Assembly: GCF_035503745.1 (NCBI RefSeq)
Contig: NZ_DATJTC010000006.1
Span: 4,692 to 68,691 of the forward strand
DNA: 64,000 nt
Reading direction: 5' to 3'
Source: Dyella_B sp035503745
GTDB taxonomy: Bacteria > Pseudomonadota > Gammaproteobacteria > Xanthomonadales > Rhodanobacteraceae
The notes under the pieces are model-generated. The model was not told the DNA's origin, made no database searches, and saw only the letters and a program-made list of their open reading frames with translations. Position numbers and translations under genes: made by a program. This document shows positions 16,343-26,545 of the stretch, one piece after another. Position 1 is the first letter of the stretch; every line of letters starts with the position of its first letter.

Positions 16343-18670
16343 TCAATGCTTGGGCGGCGGCGGTGCCAGCACTTCGCGGTTGCCGTTGTGCTGCGGAGCG
16401 CTGACCACCCCATCCTGCTCCATCTGTTCGATCAGGCGCGCGGCGCGGTTGTAGCCGATGCGCAGGTGGCGCTGCACGCCGGAGATCGATGCGCGCCGCG
16501 TCTCGGTGACGATGCGCACGGCGCGGTCGTACAACTGCGCGTCCGCGTCGCCGCCCTCTTCGCCGTCCTGGGGCAGACCCGACTCATTGATGAACTTGCC
16601 GTCGCTGGTGGCCTGCACTTCTTCCAGCACGCCTTCGATGTATTGCGGCGCGCCCTGCGCCCTGAGCCAGTTCACCACGTTATGCACCTCGTGGTCGTCC
16701 ACGAAGGCGCCGTGCACGCGATCGGGGGTGGCGGTGCCGGGCGGCAGGTAGAGCATGTCGCCGTGGCCAAGCAGGGTTTCGGCACCGGACTGGTCCAAGA
16801 TGGTTCGGGAGTCGATCTTGCTCGATACCTGGAACGCGATGCGGGTGGGAATGTTCGCCTTGATCAAACCGGTGATCACGTCCACCGAGGGGCGTTGCGT
16901 GGCCAGCACCAGGTGCACGCCGGCGGCACGCGCTTTTTGCGCCAGGCGCGCGATGAGCTCTTCGACCTTCTTGCCGACGATCATCATCATATCGGCGAAT
17001 TCGTCGATGATCACGACGATGTACGGCAACGGCTCCAGCGGTTCGGCCGCCAGGTTCGGCATCTCCGGATTGGGCCGAAACAGCGGATCCAGCAGCGGCT
17101 GGCCGGCGTTCTCGGCGTCCCTCACCTTTTTGTTGAAGCCGGCCAGATTGCGCACGCCCACGGCCGCCATCAGCTTGTAGCGGCGTTCCATTTCAGCCAC
17201 GCACCAGCGCAACGCGTTGGCGGCCTCTTTCATGTCGGTGACGACCGGCGCCAGCAGATGCGGAATGCCCTCGTAGACGGACAGTTCCAACATCTTCGGG
17301 TCGATCATGATCATGCGCACGTCTTTCGCGCTGGCCTTGTACAAAAGGCTCAGCACCATCGCGTTCACCGCCACGGACTTGCCCGAGCCGGTGGTACCGG
17401 CCACCAGCAGATGCGGCATCTTGGCCAGGTCCGCGACCATCGCGCGGCCGCCGATGTCCTTGCCCAGCGCAAGCGTCAACGGCGATTTCTGCTGGTCGTA
17501 TTTGTCGGAACGCAGGATTTCCGAGAGATAGACGATCTGCTTTTTGGCGTTGGGAATTTCCAGGCCGATGACGTTTTTGCCCGGAATCACGTCGACCACG
17601 CGCACGCTGACCACCGAAAGGCCGCGCGCGATGTCCTTGTCCAGGCTCGACACCTGGCTGCCGCGCACGCCCGCGGCCGGTTCCAGTTCAAAGCGGGTGA
17701 TCACCGGGCCCGGATAGACACCCACCACCTTCGCCTCGATGCGGAAATCCTTGAGCTTAAGCTCCACCTGGCGCGAGAGCACTTCCAGCGTTTCTTCCGA
17801 ATACCCCGGCCCCTGCTCGGGGGCCTCGTCGAGCAGCGACAGCGGCGGCAATTCGCCCGGTTGGGCGGCACCCACGAACAACGGGATCTGTGTCTCCACG
17901 CGTGCGCGTTCGCTCTTCACGACCGGTGCCGGCGCCGCTTCAATGCGTACCGGCTCGCGCCTGGCCTGTTTGATCGCCTCGGTTTTCTTCACTACCTCGC
18001 GCTCGGCACGCGCCTGGTGCGCGGCGATCGCCTCCGGCGCTTGGCGCAGCTTGCTGCCGAACCAGCCCAACAGCTTGAGCACGCCCTGCCCGGTCAGGTC
18101 CATCACCTTGAACCAGGACAGGCCCGTGGCCAGCGTCACCGCGATCAGGAAGATCGCCAGCAGCAACAGTGGCGCACCCTTGTCGCCGAACGCACGCACC
18201 AGTCCGTGCCCCACGGCGCGGCCAAGGACGCCACCGGCGCCCTCGGGCCCCATCGTGCTGTCCGGAAAATTCAACCAGCACAGTCCGGGGGCGGTGATGA
18301 AGAAAAACACCGAGCCGATCAGGCGCAGCGAGGGCTCCCACGGCTGCACGCTGCGCGCGCCGTGGTTGCGCAGCACTTGCACGCCGAGAAACAGCAACAG
18401 CAGCGGGAAGAAATAGGCCACCCCGCCGAACAGATAGCGCAGCAGGTCGGCGATATAGGCGCCGACCGTGCCGCCGAGGTTGTGCACATGCCCGCTGGTG
18501 TCGGCATGCGACCAGCCCGGGTCGGCGACGTCGTAGCTGAACAGGCAGACCAGCAGGTACAAGGCCAGCGGCAGCAGCAGCAAGGCGCCGGCCTCGCGCA
18601 GGCGGCGCTTGAGCTCTTCGCTCAGGCCTACCTTTTCCTTTTGTTTTCTCACATTCGCGCTACGCGCCAC
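16343..18670 (-). CDS. ftsK: DNA translocase FtsK
   Basis: Septum-located motor that pumps the chromosome and activates dif recombination during division. The 775-residue protein has about four or five N-terminal membrane segments (residues 28-200), a short linker (FtsK of many gammaproteobacteria is longer), the alpha domain, then the RecA-like motor with Walker A VAGTTGSGKSVAVNA and Walker B VVIIDEFADMM, and a C-terminal winged-helix gamma domain (AQLYDRAVRIVTETRRASI) that reads KOPS. The GTG at 18670 is preceded by AAGGAAA; a second GTG lies 18 bases downstream. Confidence 0.97.
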   Translation of the reverse strand: MARSANVRKQKEKVGLSEELKRRLREAGALLLLPLALYLLVCLFSYDVADPGWSHADTSGHVHNLGGTVGAYIADLLRYLFGGVAYFFPLLLLFLGVQVLRNHGARSVQPWEPSLRLIGSVFFFITAPGLCWLNFPDSTMGPEGAGGVLGRAVGHGLVRAFGDKGAPLLLLAIFLIAVTLATGLSWFKVMDLTGQGVLKLLGWFGSKLRQAPEAIAAHQARAEREVVKKTEAIKQARREPVRIEAAPAPVVKSERARVETQIPLFVGAAQPGELPPLSLLDEAPEQGPGYSEETLEVLSRQVELKLKDFRIEAKVVGVYPGPVITRFELEPAAGVRGSQVSSLDKDIARGLSVVSVRVVDVIPGKNVIGLEIPNAKKQIVYLSEILRSDKYDQQKSPLTLALGKDIGGRAMVADLAKMPHLLVAGTTGSGKSVAVNAMVLSLLYKASAKDVRMIMIDPKMLELSVYEGIPHLLAPVVTDMKEAANALRWCVAEMERRYKLMAAVGVRNLAGFNKKVRDAENAGQPLLDPLFRPNPEMPNLAAEPLEPLPYIVVIIDEFADMMMIVGKKVEELIARLAQKARAAGVHLVLATQRPSVDVITGLIKANIPTRIAFQVSSKIDSRTILDQSGAETLLGHGDMLYLPPGTATPDRVHGAFVDDHEVHNVVNWLRAQGAPQYIEGVLEEVQATSDGKFINESGLPQDGEEGGDADAQLYDRAVRIVTETRRASISGVQRHLRIGYNRAARLIEQMEQDGVVSAPQHNGNREVLAPPPPKH

Positions 18671-19029
18671 CGGATTCGTTTTCCTTGCAGTTTTCGTGGA
18701 ATCCCGGCCGCGCCGGGTTGCGCGGGGCAGTTTAACAAGGGGCGGCCTCCTGGCGAGGGTACAGGTTCAAAAGCGTGCGTAAACCCCCATATCGCCAATG
18801 ATTTTGTCGCCTGCATGTTGCATTCGCCCGACACCCCCTACGTCGCCGGGGAAGCACCGGCGTTGGCGCCGGCAGGCGGTGGGCGTTCCACCGGCCGGTG
18901 CCTTGAATAGATGGTGAGACTTCCCCATTCTTGCGGGCTCGCGGATCGCTCGCCCCGCCGGGATGAAACCAACCCGGGGCCACGTGCGAATAGCGGAAAA
19001 ATCATGAGCCAATTCCAAGGATTAACGCA
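18671..19029. promoter_or_regulatory. Divergent promoter region of ftsK and trxB
   Basis: About 360 bases with no supported gene. It contains the trxB ribosome binding site (AAGGA, 8 bases before the ATG) and short G+C-rich inverted repeats such as CGCCGGGGAAGCACCGGCG near 18843. No RNA gene or regulator site could be recognised. Confidence 0.5.
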
Positions 19030-19992
19030 ATGACCAGCCCCAAACACAGCCGCCTGCTGATCCTCGGCTCCGGTCCCGCCGGCTACACCGCTGCCGTGTA
19101 TGCCGCGCGCGCCAACCTCAAGCCGACCATGGTCACCGGCCTGCAGCAGGGCGGTCAATTGATGACCACCACGGACGTGGACAACTGGCCGGGCGACGTG
19201 AAGGGCGTGCAGGGTCCAGAGCTTATGCAGCGCATGGCCGAACACGCCGAGCGCTTCGAGACCCAGATGGTGTTCGACCACATCCACACCGCCGACCTCA
19301 AACAGCGCCCGTTCCGCCTGAAAGGCGATTCGGGCGAATACACCTGCGATGCGCTGATCATCGCCACCGGCGCCACCGCCAAGTACCTGGGCATTCCCAG
19401 CGAAGAGCAGTACAAGGGCAAGGGCGTATCGGCCTGCGCCACCTGCGATGGGTTCTTCTTCCGCGAGCAGGACGTGGTGGTCGTGGGCGGCGGCAATACG
19501 GCGGTGGAAGAAGCCCTGTACCTGTCCAACATCGGGCGCAAGGTGTACCTGGTCCACCGCCGCGACAAGCTGCGCGCCGAGAAGATCATGCAGGACAAGC
19601 TGTTTGAAAAAGCCGCCGCCGGCAAGATCGAGCTGGTGTGGAACCACACTATCGACGAAGTGCTCGGCGACGATTCCGGCGTCACCGGCGTGCGCGTGAA
19701 GGACCTCGACAGCGGCGTCACCCGCGACATCGAGGCCACCGGCTTCTTCGTGGCGATCGGCCACACGCCGAACACCGGCATCTTCGAAGGCCAGCTGGAC
19801 ATGCACGACGGCTACATCAAGATCCGCAGCGGCCTGGAAGGCATGGCCACGATGACCTCGGTGCCGGGCGTATTCGCCGCCGGCGACGTGGCCGATCACG
19901 TTTATCGGCAGGCCGTGACCTCCGCCGGTTTCGGCTGCATGGCCGCGCTGGATGCCGAACGCTGGCTGGAACAAGGCAAGCCGGTCGCCTGA
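19030..19992 (+). CDS. trxB: Thioredoxin reductase
   Basis: NADPH-dependent flavoenzyme that keeps thioredoxin reduced. The 320-residue protein has the FAD-binding start ILGSGPAGYTAAVYAARA, the redox motif CATC within SACATCDGFFF, the NADPH site VVVGGGNTAVEEAL, the HRRDKLRAEKIM segment, and the C-terminal FAD loop GVFAAGDVADHVYRQAVTSAG. Length and motifs fit low-molecular-weight bacterial TrxB exactly. It is divergent from ftsK and followed by the FemAB-like and aat genes, an order seen in this lineage. Confidence 0.98.
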   Translation: MTSPKHSRLLILGSGPAGYTAAVYAARANLKPTMVTGLQQGGQLMTTTDVDNWPGDVKGVQGPELMQRMAEHAERFETQMVFDHIHTADLKQRPFRLKGDSGEYTCDALIIATGATAKYLGIPSEEQYKGKGVSACATCDGFFFREQDVVVVGGGNTAVEEALYLSNIGRKVYLVHRRDKLRAEKIMQDKLFEKAAAGKIELVWNHTIDEVLGDDSGVTGVRVKDLDSGVTRDIEATGFFVAIGHTPNTGIFEGQLDMHDGYIKIRSGLEGMATMTSVPGVFAAGDVADHVYRQAVTSAGFGCMAALDAERWLEQGKPVA

Positions 19993-20054
19993 GCACCGCA
20001 TCCGCGTCGTTTCCGTGCCATCGGGAGCGACGCGGCTGATGGCATCATGCGCTT

Positions 20055-21191
20055 GTGATCGAAGCACGTTTCCACGACAGCATCGAGGACCTGGCAAGCG
20101 CCGATTGGGACGCGCTGTGCCCTGACGACCAGCCGTTCCTGTCGCACGCCTTCCTCGCCGGGCTCGAACGCACCGGCTGCATCCGCGCGGACTGGGGCTG
20201 GCAGGCGCACCACCTGGGGCTGTACCGCAACGGCACGCTGATCGCCGCGGCGCCGCTGTACCTGAAGGGCAATTCGCACGGCGAGTTCGTGTTCGACTGG
20301 AGCTGGGCCAGCGCCTGGGAACGCGCCGGCGGCGAGTACTACCCCAAGCTGCTCAATGCCGTGCCCTATTCCCCGGTGCCCGGAACGCGCCTGCTCGCCG
20401 GCCGCGATCCGGTTCGCGCCGCCGAGCTGAAGAAGCTGCTGGTGCAGGCCATGCAGCAGCACGCCGAGCGGCTGCAGCTTTCCTCCATCCATGCCAACTT
20501 CCTCGACCCCCAGGACCTGGCCGCGTTCGACGATGACTGGGTGGCTCGAAGCGACGTGCAGTTCCACTGGCATAATCGCGGATATGCCGATTTCGACGCG
20601 TTTCTCACCGCGTTGAACCACAAGAAGCGCAAAAACATCCGCCACGAGCGCCAGCGTGTCGCGGCGCACGGCTTGCGCATCGGCATGTTCGGCGGCACCG
20701 AACTGGATACCCGCGCCTGGCGCGACGTGCATGCCCTGTACACCGCCACTTTCGATGCCAAAGGCAATCACGCCGCGCTTACCGAAGCGTTTTTCCAGCA
20801 TCTGCGCCGCGCGTTAGGCGATGCCGTGCAATTGGCCCTGGCTTACGATGGCCAGGAGATCGTTGCCATGGCCTTGTTTTTGCGCAGCGCGAACACGCTG
20901 TATGGCCGCTATTGGGGGGCGCGCGTGGATCTGCCGGACCTGCATTTCGAGCTGTGCTATTACCAGGGCATCGAGTACGCCATTGCACAGGGCCTGGAAA
21001 ACTTCCAGCCCGGCGCCCAGGGCGAGCACAAGCTGGCGCGCGGCTTCATGCCGGTGCGCACGCACTCGCGCCATTACGTGTTGCACGAAGGCTTCCGCTC
21101 GGCGGTGCGACGGGCGCTTGCGCACGAGCGCGAAGGCATGGACGCTTACGCCCAAGAGTTGCTCGATCATTCGCCCTACGCCGAACGATGA
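20055..21191 (+). CDS. FemAB-like acyltransferase (DUF482/PF04339-type)
   Basis: 378 residues from a GTG start. The pattern of a GNAT-like fold of the peptidogalycan-synthesis/FemAB group is visible: PFLSHAFLAGLERTGC, HGEFVFDWSWASAWERAGG, LLNAVPYSPVPGTRLL and ARGFMPVRTHSRHYVLHEGFR. The substrate is unknown; FemAB-like enzymes usually transfer amino acids or acyl groups. The end overlaps the start of aat by four bases (ATGA), which suggests joint translation and perhaps use of aminoacyl-tRNA in both, though that is only an inference. Confidence 0.88.
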   Translation: MIEARFHDSIEDLASADWDALCPDDQPFLSHAFLAGLERTGCIRADWGWQAHHLGLYRNGTLIAAAPLYLKGNSHGEFVFDWSWASAWERAGGEYYPKLLNAVPYSPVPGTRLLAGRDPVRAAELKKLLVQAMQQHAERLQLSSIHANFLDPQDLAAFDDDWVARSDVQFHWHNRGYADFDAFLTALNHKKRKNIRHERQRVAAHGLRIGMFGGTELDTRAWRDVHALYTATFDAKGNHAALTEAFFQHLRRALGDAVQLALAYDGQEIVAMALFLRSANTLYGRYWGARVDLPDLHFELCYYQGIEYAIAQGLENFQPGAQGEHKLARGFMPVRTHSRHYVLHEGFRSAVRRALAHEREGMDAYAQELLDHSPYAER

Positions 21192-21937
21192 TTCGCCTGC
21201 CGCTGCTGAACGAACACGCCCCGGAACACTTCCCCGACCCGCGCTCGGCGCTGATCGAGCCCAACGGCCTGCTCGCCTTCGGCGGCGATCTCTCGCCGCA
21301 ACGTCTGCTGGCGGCCTACGCGCGCGGCATCTTCCCCTGGTACAACGAAGGCGAGCCGATTCTTTGGTGGTCGCCCGATCCGCGCTGCGTGTTCCATACC
21401 CAGGCGCTGCGTCCCCATCGCAGCCTGCGCCGCGCGCTGGCCAATGCCGGCTGGCACGTCACCGTGAACCGGGCGTTCAGAGCAGTGGTGGAAGCCTGCG
21501 CCGCCCCGCGGCCGGGCCAGGCCGGCACCTGGATCGGCCCTTCGATGATCGATGCGTATTGCACGCTGCACGCCATGGGCCATGCGCATAGCGTGGAGGC
21601 CTGGGACGGCGAACATCTGGTCGGCGGTATCTACGGTGTGGCCATCGGGCATCTTTTTTGCGGCGAGTCGATGTTCAGCGCGTGCAGCGGCGGCTCGAAA
21701 ATGGCGCTCTGCGCGCTGGCGACACTGTTGCGCGAATGGAATTTTCCCTTGCTCGACGCGCAAGTCAGCAACCGGCACCTGTTGAGTCTTGGCGCGGTTG
21801 AGATGCCGCGTCACGTATTCCTGCACGAAGTCGACACATTGCGGTCGCAGCCGTTCGAGGCGCAACGTTGGCAAAGCGTGCCCGCCATGCCTGCCGCACG
21901 CTTGTTGCAGGCGCAAGAAGTCAGGTGGTCGGATTGA
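21188..21937 (+). CDS. aat: Leucyl/phenylalanyl-tRNA--protein transferase
   Basis: Adds Leu or Phe from tRNA to proteins with N-terminal Arg or Lys, the L/F branch of the N-degron pathway read by ClpS-ClpAP. The 249-residue protein shows the diagnostic blocks PNGLLAFGGDLSPQRLL, AYARGIFPWYNEGEPILWWS, PDPRCVF, GTWIGPSMIDAY and GESMFSACSGGSKMAL, and the C-terminal LLDAQVSNRHLLSLGA. The ATG at 21188 overlaps the stop of the preceding gene. The last 17 bases overlap the end of the convergent HD-GYP gene. Confidence 0.97.
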   Translation: MIRLPLLNEHAPEHFPDPRSALIEPNGLLAFGGDLSPQRLLAAYARGIFPWYNEGEPILWWSPDPRCVFHTQALRPHRSLRRALANAGWHVTVNRAFRAVVEACAAPRPGQAGTWIGPSMIDAYCTLHAMGHAHSVEAWDGEHLVGGIYGVAIGHLFCGESMFSACSGGSKMALCALATLLREWNFPLLDAQVSNRHLLSLGAVEMPRHVFLHEVDTLRSQPFEAQRWQSVPAMPAARLLQAQEVRWSD

Positions 21938-22733
21938 GCGCCAGCGTTTTCAACGCGGCGTAGTTGTCCAGAAACAGACGCACCAGCTTCGGGTCAAGCT
22001 GCCCGCCCGCGGCATCCTTCAAGTAGGCCAGCACTTCCGGTTCCGGCCACGCCGGCTTGTAGACGCGGGCAAAACTCAAGGCGTCCCATACGTCAACCAC
22101 GCTGAAAATGCGCGCCGCGAGCGGTATGTCCTCGCCCTTGAGGCCCAGCGGATAGCCGGTGCCGTCCCAGCGTTCGTGGTGGCTGAAGGGAATGGCGCTG
22201 GCGCTGCGCAAAAAACCGATTCGCTGCAGCATGTCGTGGCCGATGCGCGGATGCGTGCGCATCAGGCGCATTTCGTCTTCGTCCAATTTGCCCGGCTTGA
22301 TCAGAATCGCATCGGGCAACGCCAGCTTGCCGATATCGTGCAGCAAGGCGCCAAACTTGATGTCGCGCAGCGCAGCGCCTTGCACGCCGGCAAGTCGCGC
22401 AAGCCCCGATGCCATGCGAACAACGCGCTCGGAGTGATCGCTGGTTTCCTTGTGCCGGGCATCCATGGCCTCCACCAGCACGTGCAACGCCTGTTCGTGG
22501 CCTTCGAGCAGGCGCTGGTTGGCCTCCTGCATGTGCCGCACCATGCGGCCGACCAGCCAGTAAATCAGCAGCCCCGTGCTAAACACGAAGAACCAACCCT
22601 TAAAAATCAGGTACTCGATGATGCGATGCGGATCGTGCACCAACGATCCCAGCAATTGACCGGAAAACCAGATCCATGCCGCGGAAACCAGCACGTAGAT
22701 GCCTGCGGTACGTAGCTGCGGGCTTAGGTTCAC
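21921..22733 (-). CDS. HD-GYP domain membrane protein, probable c-di-GMP phosphodiesterase
   Basis: The 270-residue form from the GTG at 22733 is chosen because GGAGG lies 7 bases upstream; a GTG at 22781 has no such site. Two membrane segments (about 9-28 and 44-62) are followed by a short coiled linker and a full HD-GYP domain: HKETSDHSERV (H94, H100), the HD pair H132-D133 in LLHDIGKLALPD, THPRIGHDML, and HHERWDGTGYPLGLKG at 185-200 with the GYP signature. All metal ligands seem present, so it should break down c-di-GMP. It carries no receiver domain, unlike RpfG, and would signal from the membrane. Confidence 0.92.
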   Translation of the reverse strand: MNLSPQLRTAGIYVLVSAAWIWFSGQLLGSLVHDPHRIIEYLIFKGWFFVFSTGLLIYWLVGRMVRHMQEANQRLLEGHEQALHVLVEAMDARHKETSDHSERVVRMASGLARLAGVQGAALRDIKFGALLHDIGKLALPDAILIKPGKLDEDEMRLMRTHPRIGHDMLQRIGFLRSASAIPFSHHERWDGTGYPLGLKGEDIPLAARIFSVVDVWDALSFARVYKPAWPEPEVLAYLKDAAGGQLDPKLVRLFLDNYAALKTLALNPTT

Positions 22734-22937
22734 AACCTGCCCTCCACCGGGCGCGTTTCTACTGCGGAAGCATTCTGCCACCGGCAGGGCGGTGCCCGAT
22801 GTGCGCTTATGGGCAGATCATCGCGCATGTCATGTGAAATTTCAGGCAACTTATACGCGGTGATAACGGCCCCTATGCGTGGGTTTGCCGGCACCGTCGT
22901 GAGCGGACTTGCCAAGCGCGTCAAATTTTCGACGCAA

Positions 22938-24878
22938 TCACTTGCCCCGCAACGCGGCCTGCAGCAGGCGCCGCTGCAGCCGATCGCCCAGTTTGGCGGC
23001 TGTCTGAAGGCCCATGCGATCGAGCGCGGCAGGCTCTTCCGCCGTGGGTTCGCCCGGACGCGCAAACGCCTTGAGCAAGCGCCAACGCCCCCTCCAGCTG
23101 GCGCCGGACACTTTCAGCCATTCGAGCGCGGGTAGCAGGCGCAATTCGACCTCGGTGAAGTCGCTACCAAAGGGAAACGCCGGCAACACGCCTTTGCGCA
23201 CCAGCGGGCTCAATGCTTCGTGCAGCGCTTCCGGGCGATGCAGTCGCCAGGCGGCAGGGATCTTGAAATCCGCCGCCAGTTTGCCGTGCGATTTGGCTTC
23301 CGCGGCAAGCGCATCGATAAAGCGCGCGTCACTGATGGACAGCATGGCCTCGATGCATTCGCTATCGCTCTTGCCGCGAAGATCCGCCACGCCGTATTCG
23401 GTGATCACGATATCGCGCAGATGGCGCGGAATGGTGGTATGGCCATAGTTCCAGCGGACGTTGGTTTCCATGCCATGCTTGCCTGCACGCGTCGCGCGCA
23501 GCATCAGGGCGGAACGGCCGTCGGGCAGCTCGTGCGCCATGGCCACAAAGTTGTACTGGCCGCCGACGCCGCTTACCACGTGGCCGTCTTCCAGCCCGTC
23601 GGAGACCGCCGCGCCCATCAGCGTGGCCATCATGCAGGTGTTGAAGAAGCGGGCGCCGCGCCGCTGCAACATGGCCAAAGCCTGGTGATCGCCATAAAGC
23701 TGGTTGACGTTGGACACGCGGCACATGTCGATCGCATCCGGATCGGTGCCGGCGGTTACCTCCAGCCAGTCGTAAAGCTCGCGCGAGCCGAGAAAGAACG
23801 CGCCGCGCAAGTAATGCCCGCCTGGCACCTCGCCGCCAAGACGGCCTGCGGCGGCGGCGCGCTCCACCGCGAGATTGTCCCAGCTGCGGCGCTTGAGAAT
23901 GCCGGCCTTGGCCAGGTGCATGAAGCCATCCAGCACCATTTCGCTGCAACCGTAGAGCCCGTCCTTGAACGGGGCCAGGCCACCCATGCGCGTGGCGAGC
24001 GCATGCGTGGCGCCGCGAGGATCGAGCGCCACCAGCGCCTTGCGCCAGGTGACGTTGTCCTGATGCCTAAGCAGCAAACTTTTGACCAGCGCATCGGACA
24101 GCGCGCCGATACCGATCTGCAAACAGCCGGCATCCCTGACCAGCGCGCTGGCATGAAACCCCAGTGCGTATTCGACCACATCGACCGGCAGTCGCGGCAT
24201 CGCAAACAGGCGTGGAGATGACACCGGCGTCAACTCGATGTCGAAGAAATTTTCCGGTACCTGTGCATGACCGCCGATGTACGGCAGCGCCGGATGCACC
24301 ACCGCCACGCACAGCGGCCGCGCTTTGCCGGCCGCCTTGACGCGCTCGAGAAATTCCAGCGTCAGGTCCGGATTGCACGACAGGCTGTAATGCACACCCG
24401 CCGGCGTTTCATGACGGGATACCAGTTGGACCAGCAAATTGATGTCCTGCACCACCAGGTCGCGCGCGACATGCGTGTAATTCTGGCTGATGTAGTTGCG
24501 CTGGGCACTGGGCGAATGGAGCAAAACACCCGACTGCATGTAGAACTCATGGACGGCCACGTTGGCCGGCAGGTTGCCGCTGGCCTGGTCGAGGGCGTAT
24601 TGCAAATCGACGAAATCCTCGCCGAAATGGCGCGCCAGGAACGGCTTGAGAAAACGCGCTTCCAGGCCCGGCTTCGGTTGCGGACGCATCAACGACAAGG
24701 CGGTGTAGAGCGTCATCGATCGCCAGGTATCGGTCTGCACCAACCGGTACAACGCATTGAGCAAACCATGCGGCTTGCCCAGGCCCAACGGTGCTGCAAC
24801 GCGCAGGTCCGCCCCCAGCCGCTCTACTATCAGCTGCGCACAGGCGTCAGTGTCCGTAAAACGCTGCTCTGGCAACAT
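22938..24878 (-). CDS. Acetyl-CoA hydrolase/CoA-transferase family protein
   Basis: 646 residues, long for the family (usual length about 500-550), with an extended N-terminal part of roughly 200 residues. The catalytic C-terminal half has GCSEMVLDGF, the CoA-binding and Glu-containing VVSGVGGQYNFVAMAHEL, and VITEYGVADLRGKSD. These enzymes hydrolyse acetyl-CoA or move CoA between acyl groups (for instance succinyl-CoA:acetate). The true substrate cannot be read. The start at 24878 (MLPEQRFTD) is preferred over an upstream ATG. It is divergent from the phospholipase D-like gene. Confidence 0.88.
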   Translation of the reverse strand: MLPEQRFTDTDACAQLIVERLGADLRVAAPLGLGKPHGLLNALYRLVQTDTWRSMTLYTALSLMRPQPKPGLEARFLKPFLARHFGEDFVDLQYALDQASGNLPANVAVHEFYMQSGVLLHSPSAQRNYISQNYTHVARDLVVQDINLLVQLVSRHETPAGVHYSLSCNPDLTLEFLERVKAAGKARPLCVAVVHPALPYIGGHAQVPENFFDIELTPVSSPRLFAMPRLPVDVVEYALGFHASALVRDAGCLQIGIGALSDALVKSLLLRHQDNVTWRKALVALDPRGATHALATRMGGLAPFKDGLYGCSEMVLDGFMHLAKAGILKRRSWDNLAVERAAAAGRLGGEVPGGHYLRGAFFLGSRELYDWLEVTAGTDPDAIDMCRVSNVNQLYGDHQALAMLQRRGARFFNTCMMATLMGAAVSDGLEDGHVVSGVGGQYNFVAMAHELPDGRSALMLRATRAGKHGMETNVRWNYGHTTIPRHLRDIVITEYGVADLRGKSDSECIEAMLSISDARFIDALAAEAKSHGKLAADFKIPAAWRLHRPEALHEALSPLVRKGVLPAFPFGSDFTEVELRLLPALEWLKVSGASWRGRWRLLKAFARPGEPTAEEPAALDRMGLQTAAKLGDRLQRRLLQAALRGK

Positions 24879-24979
24879 GGGCCGATCATGCCAGAACAGC
24901 GCGCACCTGGGCACACCCCTGCCCGCGCACGGTTCGTGGCATCACCGGCTGATAAAAATTCCATCGATATACTCACTGC

Positions 24980-26425
24980 ATGATCACCTCACCGCCCACG
25001 CCGAACCGGCTGCTGGCCGAACAGGCGTTGAGCCGCGCTGCCGGCGCGCCCCTGCTCGGCGGCAATGCCGTGGAACTGCTGATCGATGCGCAAGCCCATT
25101 ACACCGCGTGGCTTGCCGCGATCGGCAACGCGCGCCGATGCGTATTGCTGGAGAACTACATCATCCGCAACGACAAGGTCGGCCAGGCCTTTCGCGACGC
25201 GCTGGTCGAACGCGCACGCGAAGGGGTGCTAGTTGCCGTGATCGTCGACTGGATGGGGTGCCTGGGGCAGTCGGGTGCCTCGTTCTGGACGCCCCTGCGC
25301 GAAGCCGGCGGCCTGGTGCAGGTGTTCAATCCACCGCGCCTGGGCCACTCGCTGGGATGGATGAGCCGCGACCACCGCAAGCAACTGGTGATCGATGGCC
25401 AGCTGGGTTTTCTATCCGGCGTATGCATCAGCGCGAAATGGCTCGGCGACGCGGCGCGCCGGGTGGCGCCGTGGCGCGACACCGGCGTGGCCTTGCGCGG
25501 CCCGGCGGTGGCGGAACTGGAGGCGGCCTTCATCAATAGCTGGACGGCAACGGGGGCAACGCCGTTGCCGTTGCCGCCGGCACCCCAGCCGGCCGAAGCC
25601 GGCTCCATGTCACTACGGGTGATTGCCACCCAGCCGGCCACCGCCGGCATGTATCGGCTCGATCAAATGATTGCCGCCATGGCGCGGCGCAGCCTGTGGT
25701 TGACCGACGCTTATTTCGTGGGGGTCGCGCCTTACGTGCAGGCCCTTTCCGCCGCGGCGCGCGACGGCGTCGACGTGCGGCTGCTGGTGCCGGGCACCAG
25801 CGATATTCCGCTGGTCGCCGGCATGTCGCGCTCAGGTTACCGGCCGCTGCTGAAAGCCGGCATTCGCATATTCGAATGGAACGGCTCGATGCTGCATGCC
25901 AAGACCGCCGTGGCAGATGGCCAATGGGCGCGGGTGGGCTCGTCCAATCTCAATCTGGCCAGTTGGCTGAACAACCGCGAGATCGACGTGGCCATTGAGG
26001 ACGCCGGTTTCGCCGCGCAGCTGGCCGCGCAATATGAGCAGGACCTGGCCAACGCCACCGAGATTGTGCTGGCCCCGCGGCGCTATCGGCGCGGGGAAAA
26101 GGTGCGCAGCAGCCAGGCGCGTCCACAGCCCCGGCACATGGGCGGCAGCTCCAGCCGGGCGGCGGCAGGCGCTTTGCGTATCGCCAACTCGATGGGCGCA
26201 GCCCTGGCCGAACGGCGCGTGCTGGGCGACACCGAAACCGGCATGCTCGCCGGCACCGCCCTGCTGCTCGCTGCGCTCGCTGTCGTCGCCATCCTGTGGC
26301 CAGCAGTGATCAGCTGGCCGGTCGGTGGACTGGCGGCATGGTCCGCACTCAACGCCGGTATCCGTGCCTGGCAGTTGCGCCAGCGCAAACAGCAGCGAAT
26401 CGGCAGCATCGACGAGTCCGACTGA
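24980..26425 (+). CDS. Phospholipase D-like protein, cardiolipin synthase family
   Basis: 481 residues with two HKD motifs: HRKQLVID in RDHRKQLVIDGQLGFLSG (about 134-151) and HAKTAVAD in SMLHAKTAVADGQWARVGSSN. Both are intact, so the enzyme should be active, probably joining two phosphatidylglycerols to cardiolipin (ClsB/ClsC-like). Unlike ClsA there is no N-terminal membrane pair; instead a hydrophobic segment lies near the C-terminus (about 419-452). It is divergent from the acetyl-CoA hydrolase-like gene and 120 bases ahead of xseA. Confidence 0.9.
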   Translation: MITSPPTPNRLLAEQALSRAAGAPLLGGNAVELLIDAQAHYTAWLAAIGNARRCVLLENYIIRNDKVGQAFRDALVERAREGVLVAVIVDWMGCLGQSGASFWTPLREAGGLVQVFNPPRLGHSLGWMSRDHRKQLVIDGQLGFLSGVCISAKWLGDAARRVAPWRDTGVALRGPAVAELEAAFINSWTATGATPLPLPPAPQPAEAGSMSLRVIATQPATAGMYRLDQMIAAMARRSLWLTDAYFVGVAPYVQALSAAARDGVDVRLLVPGTSDIPLVAGMSRSGYRPLLKAGIRIFEWNGSMLHAKTAVADGQWARVGSSNLNLASWLNNREIDVAIEDAGFAAQLAAQYEQDLANATEIVLAPRRYRRGEKVRSSQARPQPRHMGGSSSRAAAGALRIANSMGAALAERRVLGDTETGMLAGTALLLAALAVVAILWPAVISWPVGGLAAWSALNAGIRAWQLRQRKQQRIGSIDESD

Positions 26426-26545
26426 GCGCCTTTTGCCATAAAAAATCCATAAATCATGGGTTTACGCAAAAGCATGCAGAAACGACCTGCGCATAGCCCG
26501 GCAATGGGATGTTCTCCAAACCATTCGTGCTAGTCTCCCGCCTCC

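Noticed and set aside
16346..18910. 854-codon open frame antisense to ftsK
   Set aside because: Shadow frame due to codon bias; no domain, no ribosome binding site.
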